Shown piece after piece: positions 1 to 6,178 of a DNA stretch of 6,377 bases. The stretch is from 2-02-FULL-46-13 sp036517235 (GTDB lineage: Bacteria > Patescibacteriota > Minisyncoccia > Phycocordibacterales > DSPV01), in assembly GCA_036517235.1 (NCBI GenBank), contig DATDXL010000026.1:1-6377 (forward strand), read 5' to 3'. Each line of letters opens with the position of its first letter. Within the stretch, counting starts at the first letter, position 1. Both the position numbers and the translations under genes were made by a program. The notes below the pieces were generated by a model. The model was not told where the DNA came from. It saw only the letters and a list, made by a program, of their open reading frames with translations, and ran no database searches.

Positions 1-387
1 CGAGCGGAGCGTCAGCGGCAAGTAATCCAAGTGCGTATCAATATTGACCTCCGTACCCAATTCGAACGGCAATTCCTGCGCGCGGGAAAGTACGGTAATG
101 GATTGCGCCGAGAGCTCGATACCGCCAAGCGGCCCCTCCCCCTTCGTCGCTTCCGGTCGCGTCTTCACCTCACCTTCGATTGCAACTACCCATTGTGCGC
201 GCAGTTCTTTCGCGATATCGAGCGCATCTGCAGATTTCGGAGTAACGACCGTTTGCACGATGCCGCTTCTATCCCGTATATCGAGAAAGATGAGCTTGCC
301 GTGGTCGCGGCGCACATCCACCCATCCGGCGATCGACACGCTCTTCCCTATCTCGTTCGGCAGGTCTTTGTTCAATGTTCTTTGCAT
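1..387 (-). CDS. aspS: Aspartyl-tRNA synthetase, N-terminal part (cut by left window edge)
   Basis: Class IIb aminoacyl-tRNA synthetase that charges tRNA-Asp (or both tRNA-Asp and tRNA-Asn if non-discriminating) in the cytoplasm. Only the first 129 residues are present; the frame is open to base 1. Residues 15-105 are the N-terminal OB-fold anticodon-binding domain, recognised by GWVDVRRDHGKLIFLDIRD (21-39) followed by RSGIVQ (40-45), the AspRS version of the OB-fold signature; LysRS and AsnRS have different wording here. The linker into the catalytic domain begins near DYLPLTLRS (121-129). The catalytic motifs lie outside the window, so discriminating and non-discriminating types cannot be separated. 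The ATG at 385-387 fits the family start. No Shine-Dalgarno sequence precedes it. The stop of the preceding 113-residue gene is 14 bases upstream, so the gene probably belongs to an operon with trpS. Confidence 0.9.
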   Translation of the reverse strand, partial: MQRTLNKDLPNEIGKSVSIAGWVDVRRDHGKLIFLDIRDRSGIVQTVVTPKSADALDIAKELRAQWVVAIEGEVKTRPEATKGEGPLGGIELSAQSITVLSRAQELPFELGTEVNIDTHLDYLPLTLRS

Positions 388-401
388 AAATATCCACTTG
401 G

Positions 402-743
402 TTAATCGTTTTCTTCTTTTATCGGTCGGTCGAGGTCAATCATGAAGCCGCGTTCAATCATAGTCTGGGTAGGGCCCTCACGAAGTGTATCCATTAGATC
501 CTCGGGACTTGCAGCTTGAATTCGTTCTTCGCCTACGTTTGAATAAAAAACTACATCAATAGGATAATGTATTTCCAGAGTGTCCAGATATCTTTGATTT
601 TGATGATGGGCGTCTGTTTTTATATTTCGTAAGTTCTTGTACAGTCCCTGCAACGCCCTCTGTTTTGACCTGTCCAAACGGTCGCTGGCACCGTTGAAAC
701 CCTTCGTTCCAATGTTAAAGAAAAGTTCTCTAGTGGTTGTCAT
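402..743 (-). CDS. Hypothetical 113-residue protein between trpS and aspS
   Basis: I do not recognise this protein. Its reality is supported by placement: its ATG overlaps the trpS TGA in an ATGA junction (740-743), its TAA lies 14 bases before aspS, and no alternative frame explains the interval. The product is soluble-looking and charged, with no membrane segment or signal peptide. Residues 20-55 are rich in Arg, Lys and Gln and look helical. A probable beta strand, PIDVVFYSN (61-69), sits in the middle, then a predicted helix around SPEDLMDTLREG (79-90), and an acidic tail. There are no cysteines and no obvious catalytic motif. The DNA is visibly richer in A and T than trpS, which could mean a younger or transferred gene. 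Translational coupling to trpS is likely. A role linked to tRNA charging is possible from context only. Confidence 0.7.
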   Translation of the reverse strand: MTTTRELFFNIGTKGFNGASDRLDRSKQRALQGLYKNLRNIKTDAHHQNQRYLDTLEIHYPIDVVFYSNVGEERIQAASPEDLMDTLREGPTQTMIERGFMIDLDRPIKEEND

Positions 744-1675
744 AGTGCCACGCCTATTTTATTTCTAACATCTTCCATTTTCTTTGATGCCCGTTCCCGC
801 GCCCGCTCGGCTCCCCCTTTCAGGACCTTTTTTATTTCCGCATCCGATATCGAATCGCGCTTCTCACGCATCGGAGCGATGAGCTTCTCGATATCCTCGA
901 TGAGCGCTTCTTTCAGGACTTTATATTTTCCTTTGTTGGCCTTATAGAGCTCGGTCAGCTCGTTCCGCTCTTTCACAAGCGCGTGTATCGCGTACACGTT
1001 CTCCGGGCTCTCCGCCTTCGAGTCGGTCACGATGCTCATGACCGCTTTTGCTATCTCCTCTTTCGTACCGAACAGCGGAATGGTATTGCCGTAGCTCTTG
1101 CTCATCTTTTTGCCGTCGGTACCCGGCACGACCGCGATGGACTCGAGTATGCGCTCTTGCGGTTCCTTGAACGTCTCACCGAAAGCATTGTTGAATTTTG
1201 CCGCCGCTTCACGTGCGTATTCCACGTGCTGACGCTGGTCCTGCCCTACGGGCACGACATCGGTATCATAGAGAAGAATATCGGCCGCCATCAGCATCGG
1301 GTATGCGAAAAGGCCCGCGTTGGCTTCGAGGCCTTTTGCCACTTTGTCTTTGTATGCGTGTGCCTGTTGCAGGAATGCGACCGACACGAGGCACTGGAAT
1401 ATCCACGAGAGCTCGGTGTGTTCCGGCACATCGGATTGCTTGAAAATGACGGATTTTCTCGGGTCTATCCCCGCCGCAACATAGTCTTTCGCAATTCCCA
1501 GAATGTTTTTCCGCATTTCGTCCGCATTGCGGAGCGACGTAAGGGCGTGGTAATCCGCGACCATGAGCATACTGTCGTATTCGCGTGAAAGCTCCACGAA
1601 CGGCTTCAGTGCCCCGAAATAATTGCCGAGGTGGAGTGCGCCTGATGGTTGTAGCCCCGTAAACAGCTTCTGCAT
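740..1675 (-). CDS. trpS: Tryptophanyl-tRNA synthetase
   Basis: Class Ic synthetase that activates tryptophan with ATP and charges tRNA-Trp; cytoplasmic, normally a homodimer. The 311-residue length is slightly short for bacterial TrpRS (about 325-335) but all landmarks are present. FTGLQPSGALHLGNYFGAL (5-23) contains the HIGH-type motif HLGN (15-18). MAADILLYDTDVVPVGQDQ (129-147) is the tryptophan-binding and dimer-interface stretch. GTDGKKMSKS (185-194) carries the KMSKS loop. The C-terminal third is helical and rich in Lys, Arg and Glu, as expected for the anticodon-binding bundle. The ATG at 1673-1675 places the QPSG motif at the usual distance from the start. There is no Shine-Dalgarno sequence, and a candidate promoter lies only about 10 bases upstream, suggesting a nearly leaderless transcript. 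The stop overlaps the next gene by 4 bases. Confidence 0.97.
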   Translation of the reverse strand: MQKLFTGLQPSGALHLGNYFGALKPFVELSREYDSMLMVADYHALTSLRNADEMRKNILGIAKDYVAAGIDPRKSVIFKQSDVPEHTELSWIFQCLVSVAFLQQAHAYKDKVAKGLEANAGLFAYPMLMAADILLYDTDVVPVGQDQRQHVEYAREAAAKFNNAFGETFKEPQERILESIAVVPGTDGKKMSKSYGNTIPLFGTKEEIAKAVMSIVTDSKAESPENVYAIHALVKERNELTELYKANKGKYKVLKEALIEDIEKLIAPMREKRDSISDAEIKKVLKGGAERARERASKKMEDVRNKIGVAL

Positions 1676-1684
1676 ATGGGCTGT

Positions 1685-1693
1685 ATTGTAGCA
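1685..1693 (-). promoter_or_regulatory. Candidate extended -10 promoter for trpS, nearly leaderless
   Basis: Read on the minus strand the site is TGCTACAAT, an extended -10 (TGn plus TACAAT, one mismatch to TATAAT). No good -35 box is visible; the best is TTCCCG at 18-base spacing, a weak match. Normal spacing puts the transcription start around 1677-1681, only about 2-6 bases before the trpS ATG at 1675. This is a motif reading without experimental support. Confidence 0.35.
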
Positions 1694-1727
1694 GGAAACC
1701 TAGCTGAGCGGGAACTAAACTAAAGCG

Positions 1728-1736
1728 TGTCATAAT
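1728..1736 (+). promoter_or_regulatory. Candidate extended -10 promoter for the phosphotransferase-phosphoribosyltransferase pair
   Basis: The site is TGTCATAAT, an extended -10 with one mismatch to TATAAT. It sits in the divergent gap and would start transcription near 1743, giving a leader of about 40 bases before the ATG at 1785. No convincing -35 box lies 16-18 bases upstream. The leader contains no Shine-Dalgarno sequence and no obvious hairpin. Confidence 0.3.
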
Positions 1737-1784
1737 ACCTCTGTGGCTCGGGTGAATTCTCAAGAAACGCACTGACCGACACGT

Positions 1785-3113
1785 ATGAAAGAACTACCTT
1801 ACAGTAAGGCAAAAGACGCTATAAAACGCTCAAAATCGCAGGATGATATTCGTACAGCACGTTCCTACATCAACGAACTGGAAAAGGGCAGGTTTGAAGC
1901 ACCGAGAGTATTCCCGGTGGCGCGCGAACTCCTTGAAGCGTACGTAGCGAGAAAGTCATTGCCGTATGAGCTTAGACATTCTGCTCGAGTATATCTATCT
2001 CAAGCGGGAAAGATTCAATACGATGCGGTCGCCGTCGGAACGGATCGGCATAAAACGCACCTGTTCGGGATTTCAGAAAATGAAACGCATATGCCAGTAC
2101 AGGGTTTGCAAATCCGCGAATTCAACACCGTTATGGCAGACGCGCCTTTAGATCAGCCGTCAGTGACAAATATCGTTCACATTGACGACGGAGGCTTAGT
2201 CGTATACAAGGCTTTTCTCAATAAAGCGATGGCCGTGTTGTCGAGAGAGAATAAGTCGCGTTGGGATGCTGAGGACGATACTGGAAAAGCCGTGAACGAA
2301 GTCGAACAACTTGCGGTGTTGGCGAAAGCACTTGCGAATAATACGACACTGTGCGCACCTTGTGTCCTTGGACGGTCTGACGCTGTAGTGGCTATCGAAT
2401 TCATGCAGGGAGACAATCTCGGCGAGCTCGTTTCCCGGAACGCCGTGTCTGCCGCGCAGTATCGACAGATTGGTCGCGGACTGTATGAACTTCACGAGGC
2501 TCTTGCGAAAACGAAGGATGGGACTGAGACGCAATATCCAAGTCCGATATGGCACTCGGCAAATACCATCACCTTTTTCGACAGTACCGCAGTGAAATTA
2601 TCAGAACAAAATCAAAGAGCCTTGGAAGGTCTGGGTCTGTTGGAGCGTTTTTTGGAAATGAGAAGAAAAGCGGAAGATGTGCTAGTCAACAATAGCCATT
2701 ACCGGAACTTTTCCGACTTAATTTACGGAGACTTCAAGGACGAGAATATGATAGCAGTTCCAACTGGAAAGTTTGCGATCTTCGATCCGATGATTTGTAT
2801 GGGTCGGAGAAGTATGGATGTAGGAGGTTTCTTGCGCTCCGTCCTGTTCAAAAATCCTCAAGCGTATGCGGATCATCATCGGCATTTCATAGAGGGGTAT
2901 ACTCCGGATCACGGCGGCCCAGTTTATGAAAAAGAGATAGCGCACATGACGGGAATCGGTCTACTCAATATGCTTCGCGCGTTCCTGACCATCCCCGCAG
3001 AATCGCTACATCTCTTTCCTCCGTACGTGAATTCCGTACGTCAGCGCAATGCGTTTTACTTTGATTTTATTGATGGGGCTCTTGAGGGAGAAGCGGCAGT
3101 GCCAATTAAATGA
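1785..3113 (+). CDS. APH/choline-kinase-like phosphotransferase with N-terminal extension
   Basis: A 442-residue protein with a protein-kinase-like fold of the aminoglycoside phosphotransferase type, predicted to move the gamma-phosphate of ATP to a small hydroxylated molecule. Visible kinase landmarks: VVYKAF (139-144) with the ATP-binding lysine K142; a helix with E172 and E174 as candidate partners; hinge-like AIEFMQGDNLGEL (203-215); a helix with LYELHEAL (233-240); the catalytic loop YGDFKDENMI (314-323) with catalytic D316 and metal ligand N321; and FAIFDP (330-335) with the second metal ligand D334, followed by DVGGFL (345-350). The usual HGD is YGD here. Residues 1-125 form an extra, mostly helical N-terminal region that I cannot name. 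An in-frame stop at 1773-1775 makes ATG 1785 the first possible start. Two adjacent stops (TGA TAG, 3111-3116) end the gene, 24 bases before the phosphoribosyltransferase. The substrate is unknown; antibiotic resistance is not implied. Confidence 0.8.
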   Translation: MKELPYSKAKDAIKRSKSQDDIRTARSYINELEKGRFEAPRVFPVARELLEAYVARKSLPYELRHSARVYLSQAGKIQYDAVAVGTDRHKTHLFGISENETHMPVQGLQIREFNTVMADAPLDQPSVTNIVHIDDGGLVVYKAFLNKAMAVLSRENKSRWDAEDDTGKAVNEVEQLAVLAKALANNTTLCAPCVLGRSDAVVAIEFMQGDNLGELVSRNAVSAAQYRQIGRGLYELHEALAKTKDGTETQYPSPIWHSANTITFFDSTAVKLSEQNQRALEGLGLLERFLEMRRKAEDVLVNNSHYRNFSDLIYGDFKDENMIAVPTGKFAIFDPMICMGRRSMDVGGFLRSVLFKNPQAYADHHRHFIEGYTPDHGGPVYEKEIAHMTGIGLLNMLRAFLTIPAESLHLFPPYVNSVRQRNAFYFDFIDGALEGEAAVPIK

Positions 3114-3137
3114 TAGAAACGTCCACCTTAATCTAAT

Positions 3138-4094
3138 ATGATTTCTAATGAAATAGAGAGCGGGGGGTTCATTAAACGGCACCAGCGGGATTTACTGGAT
3201 TCAACGTCAGCTCTGTCTCGTACAAAGCAGACGGTCGGATCGGTCGAAAAACCGAACGAGCATTGGATCGCCGTATTCGCGCTATCGCTCGATCAGTCGG
3301 ATGAATTTCGCGATCAGCACGGTCACGTATTTGACGCCGAATCGTACTCCGAGTTTAAATACGGGTCCCGTCTCAAGGCCGCTCACTTTGCCGAGCAACT
3401 TGCTACTTTCGTTGATGAATGCATTCCTTCCGCCGATGACATGGTTCTATCTTCGGGAGGATATAAGGATATACCCTCAGCGGCTGCCCATCTCACGGCA
3501 TATGTGCATTCCATTTTGAACGAGAAGCGTCGGGAGCGCGGAAACACTCCCATCCCGTTGATTAAGATTAGGCGTTTGGACATTCATCCGGGTGATTATT
3601 CGCGACTCTCTGCAAGCGAGAGGTTAAAACTTATGCAGAGCACATCTTTTGCCGTTCCAAAGGAGGTACGGGGGAGACATATTTTATTGATCGATGACGT
3701 GCGAGTGACGGGGGCGCACGAGAGCCAAATGCGAGAGTGGCTGAAACTGGCGGGAGCAAAGGAGGTGACCTTTATTTATTTGGCGATGATCGTTGATGAC
3801 GGCGGAAAAGATGCAGAGGAACTCTTGAATCAAGCCAAAATCCATTCACCTGATGATCTCTTGAAGATGTTGAAGGCGGACGACTGGTCGATTACTTCGA
3901 GAGCGGTAAAGTTCATCCTTTCCGAACAAGATGATGCGAAACTTTCCCGATTTCTCGATTCGTTGCCGGATCAAATGTTGATTGATCTTAATGAGGGCGC
4001 GATAGGTAATGGCTTTGCGAGCATGCCCCTCTATGAGAAGCAGTACGCCTTGGTCGCGAAAAAGGTGAGTGATCGGGAATGGAGCGATTTGTAA
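3138..4094 (+). CDS. Phosphoribosyltransferase-like protein (type I PRTase fold)
   Basis: A 318-residue protein predicted to use PRPP to add (or remove) a phosphoribosyl group on an unidentified base-like substrate. The key evidence is HILLIDDVRVTGAHES (181-196): a hydrophobic strand, the adjacent acidic pair D186-D187, then VTG, the PRPP-binding loop of type I PRTases. An earlier SSGGYKDIPSAAAHL (105-119) probably forms the pyrophosphate-side loop and helix, and residues 150-178 would be the flexible hood loop. The DDVxVTGxHE wording resembles ComF-like PRTases more than pyrE, hpt or apt; this is a resemblance from memory. Residues 220-318 extend beyond the core and match nothing I know. In-frame TAA at 3129-3131 makes ATG 3138 the first ATG available. 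No Shine-Dalgarno sequence is visible. Probably co-transcribed with the upstream kinase. Its stop is 6 bases from that of the convergent gene. Confidence 0.75.
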   Translation: MISNEIESGGFIKRHQRDLLDSTSALSRTKQTVGSVEKPNEHWIAVFALSLDQSDEFRDQHGHVFDAESYSEFKYGSRLKAAHFAEQLATFVDECIPSADDMVLSSGGYKDIPSAAAHLTAYVHSILNEKRRERGNTPIPLIKIRRLDIHPGDYSRLSASERLKLMQSTSFAVPKEVRGRHILLIDDVRVTGAHESQMREWLKLAGAKEVTFIYLAMIVDDGGKDAEELLNQAKIHSPDDLLKMLKADDWSITSRAVKFILSEQDDAKLSRFLDSLPDQMLIDLNEGAIGNGFASMPLYEKQYALVAKKVSDREWSDL

Positions 4095-4100
4095 CTCTAA

Positions 4101-5507
4101 TCATATCAAATGGATCATTTCCGAATCATTGAGCAGATCTATCTCTATTAACTCCGAATTTCCCTGTTTGTCATTTATCATGGACGTCAGTAGCTTATTT
4201 AACACGAAACCTCGGATGACGCGGTTAACGCTCTCGTGTCCAACGATCACAAAGTTTTCTCGCTTTGCGAGCAGTTCTGCGACCGGGGATATAACTCTCG
4301 AATAGACGTCGAAATAACTCTCACCCTCAGGATACGGCGTATATAACTTAGAATGCGGACTTTTTGAACGTTCTAGAAAAAAATCGGAGAATAGTTCCTC
4401 CATGCGTTTTCTGGACTGACCTTGAAAAATGCCGAAATCCATCTCTTTAAAGGGATGGACGACTGTGATTGGGATTCCAACGGTTTCTGAAATTATTTGA
4501 GCGGTCTTGAGTGCCCGTCCTAAAGGACTGGAGAAGATTGCCTTGATCTTCTGCGCCTTAAGAAACAGTCCGGCATTTCTAGCGTGCCTACGTCCTTCAG
4601 ATGTAAGTGGTGAATCCTGCGTGCCATCGTACACGCCGTGGACATTACTCTCGGATTGTCCATGCCGAGCAATGAAAAGAGATGAACGTCCGCTGTTTTC
4701 GCGTAGCGCGTATTGTTTCAGATAACGTAGCACAATATGTTGCTTAAGCGCAATCGCCTCGTAAGTTTTGTAGCCGTTTTTTGCGGCGATCAAAATGTTC
4801 GAGTCGCTTGACGTATTCTCATAAGATCCCACTACATCTCCGATAAACCCGCGAATTTTCTTTTCCGAAATATATGGCGTGATATGTTTGAAAGGCAATA
4901 CGGAATCTCGCGCGATGTTTACAACCACTAGACCGGGATGCGCCGATTCAAGCACATTTCGATCCAAGGAACACGTTTTTGCCCTTGGGGTCAAGATAAC
5001 AAAATCGCACGCCCTAAAGATTTCTGCGGGAGTTTTAAAAGAAAAGTCGCGCAATTTGTAATCTTCTCGGGTGTTGTAGGAAACTTCACAATGAAATGAG
5101 GAATGTAGAATATCGGCAATAGTGAACCCTATTTTCCCCAACCCGATTATTCCAACTTTTTTCCCGTATAGATTCCTCGCCGATCCTCCTTGAGAGCGCT
5201 CAAATTCCAACAGAAGCATGAGGGCAAATTCTGCCATTGCTTGATGAGCGTAAGATTCGACTTTTTTAATGTGCACCTTTGATCGGAGAATTTCCTCCGA
5301 ACGAAGATTGGTATCCTCTATACCCCAGTTAATCAGTAGCTTGAGATTGGGAAAACAATGCAGTGTTTCCGGAGAAAAGGCGTGATTGTTATTCCATAGA
5401 AGAACGTCACACGCGTATGCACGAGCGGGATCGAGGCTGTCAATATGCTCCGGTTCATAATCCCGCAAAAAGCCATGATCCCGAATTTTGAACACGCCTA
5501 ATCTCAT
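4101..5507 (-). CDS. Fusion of D-2-hydroxyacid-dehydrogenase-like domain and histidine phosphatase
   Basis: A 468-residue two-domain protein. Residues 1-265 match the D-isomer 2-hydroxyacid dehydrogenase fold: LKLLINWGIEDTNL (55-68), AEFALMLLLE (92-101), Rossmann loop GLGKIG (122-127), and NIARDSVL (197-204) with the expected catalytic Arg R200. Where the family has catalytic His in a TPHI-type motif, this protein has AAKNGYKT (241-248), so His appears to be Lys243. SYNTRED (143-149) after the second strand lacks the usual NAD-selecting Asp and may favour NADP. Residues 275-468 are a histidine phosphatase (phosphoglycerate-mutase superfamily): ARHGQSESN (280-288) with phospho-acceptor H282, SSPLGRALKTA (326-336) with R331, acid/base candidate E355, and VGHES (422-426) with H424, all intact. 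The start is 8 bases after the upstream kinase stop, suggesting co-transcription. The N-terminal lobe is shorter than in typical dehydrogenases. Confidence 0.85.
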   Translation of the reverse strand: MRLGVFKIRDHGFLRDYEPEHIDSLDPARAYACDVLLWNNNHAFSPETLHCFPNLKLLINWGIEDTNLRSEEILRSKVHIKKVESYAHQAMAEFALMLLLEFERSQGGSARNLYGKKVGIIGLGKIGFTIADILHSSFHCEVSYNTREDYKLRDFSFKTPAEIFRACDFVILTPRAKTCSLDRNVLESAHPGLVVVNIARDSVLPFKHITPYISEKKIRGFIGDVVGSYENTSSDSNILIAAKNGYKTYEAIALKQHIVLRYLKQYALRENSGRSSLFIARHGQSESNVHGVYDGTQDSPLTSEGRRHARNAGLFLKAQKIKAIFSSPLGRALKTAQIISETVGIPITVVHPFKEMDFGIFQGQSRKRMEELFSDFFLERSKSPHSKLYTPYPEGESYFDVYSRVISPVAELLAKRENFVIVGHESVNRVIRGFVLNKLLTSMINDKQGNSELIEIDLLNDSEMIHLI

Positions 5508-5515
5508 AAAAATAT

Positions 5516-6151
5516 CTATCGGAATTTTTTTAACTCTCCCGAAACCAGATAAGACCGGAACCAGTGCTCGGTCTCCTTTAGTATATCCTGTTCATTCAAT
5601 GAGCCCGCATCCAATATCTTATCAGCATACCGGCGTGTCGGTTCTACAAACTCTCGATGCATTGGCTCAAGTATCTTTTTTTGATATTCATCGTCCCTGA
5701 TCAAGCGTATCTTTCGGCCCACTCTCCGGTTCCATCGGATCTCACTGGCAGCTTCTAGCCAAATGGATTTATCCAAAAGGGCGCGTACACGCTGATCGTA
5801 AAGGATCAGAAAGCCTTCAGCCAGAATGATCGGTTTGGGGCGCACCTCGATCCGTATTTTTGTTTTTGTTTCCGCATATAGCGGATTGTATTTTTGATTT
5901 TTTGTCATCATAACTATGCTTCGGCCCGCCTTGAGTTCGGTCAGATCGTGCACAAACTTATCAAAATCAAGAGATTCCGGATGATCCCGGTTTTCTCTAC
6001 CATCGACGGTGGGCACTTTATCTGACTTTCGGAAGTAATCATCAAGCTGAATAAGTGCAAAGGTATCCGGTTCGCGTGCAGCCAAGCTTTCTCCCAAAGT
6101 TGACTTACCGGCACCGGATCCGCCGCCTATACCGACCGCTATCCTACGCAT
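5516..6151 (-). CDS. Uridine-kinase-like P-loop kinase
   Basis: A 211-residue protein of the uridine kinase/phosphoribulokinase family, predicted to phosphorylate the sugar hydroxyl of a nucleoside or similar molecule with ATP or GTP. Landmarks: Walker A GGSGAGKST (10-18); LDDYF (36-40) with the substrate/metal acidic pair D37-D38; NRDHPESLDFD (54-64), matching the uridine kinase N-x-DHP motif; ILAEGFLIL (109-117) with E112; the arginine-rich lid RRVGRKIRLIRD (142-153); and FVEPTRRYADKIL (168-180). The length fits uridine kinase (about 205-215) rather than phosphoribulokinase. I leave the symbol blank because context suggests a specialised substrate, though ordinary uridine/cytidine salvage (udk) is the main alternative. 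The ATG at 6149-6151 places Walker A at the normal distance from the N-terminus. No Shine-Dalgarno sequence is seen. The gene is 27 bases downstream of the histidine kinase and 8 bases before the fusion gene. Confidence 0.85.
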   Translation of the reverse strand: MRRIAVGIGGGSGAGKSTLGESLAAREPDTFALIQLDDYFRKSDKVPTVDGRENRDHPESLDFDKFVHDLTELKAGRSIVMMTKNQKYNPLYAETKTKIRIEVRPKPIILAEGFLILYDQRVRALLDKSIWLEAASEIRWNRRVGRKIRLIRDDEYQKKILEPMHREFVEPTRRYADKILDAGSLNEQDILKETEHWFRSYLVSGELKKFR

Positions 6152-6168
6152 ACATATTGAAAATAAGC

Positions 6169-6174
6169 AGTATA
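6169..6174 (-). promoter_or_regulatory. Weak candidate -10 box for the uridine-kinase-like gene
   Basis: On the minus strand this reads TATACT in the AT-rich 27-base gap after the histidine kinase stop. It would give a leader of roughly 10 bases. There is no extended -10 and no clear -35 element, so read-through from the histidine kinase gene is equally possible. Confidence 0.2.
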
Positions 6175-6178
6175 AATA

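Noticed and set aside
31..445. Two overlapping plus-strand open frames (31-405 and 44-445)
   Set aside because: They lie antisense to the aspartyl-tRNA synthetase N-terminus, whose OB-fold motif on the minus strand is unmistakable. Their own translations are Arg/Ser-rich with no recognisable motif.
740..743. Recoding of TGA (as in Gracilibacteria or Absconditabacteria)
   Set aside because: TGA ends trpS, the APH-like kinase, the fusion gene and the histidine kinase at lengths expected for these families or directly beside neighbouring genes, so TGA behaves as a stop.
983..1588. Long plus-strand open frame of 201 codons antisense to trpS
   Set aside because: The minus strand encodes all TrpRS motifs across this span. 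The antisense product is rich in His, Arg, Cys and Val in the manner of a shadow frame.
1266..1772. Minus-strand open frame of 168 codons starting upstream of trpS in another frame
   Set aside because: It overlaps trpS on the same strand for most of its length, has shadow-like Arg/Pro/Gly composition and no family motif.
1676..1784. T-box, tryptophan attenuator or tRNA gene in the divergent gap
   Set aside because: The 109 bases contain no Trp-rich leader peptide, no convincing terminator hairpin and no tRNA cloverleaf. The trpS leader looks too short for either regulator.
1785..3113. Aminoglycoside resistance gene
   Set aside because: The fold is APH-like, but the HGD loop is YGD, a large N-terminal region is present and the neighbours are metabolic enzymes. 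The fold alone does not support a resistance call.
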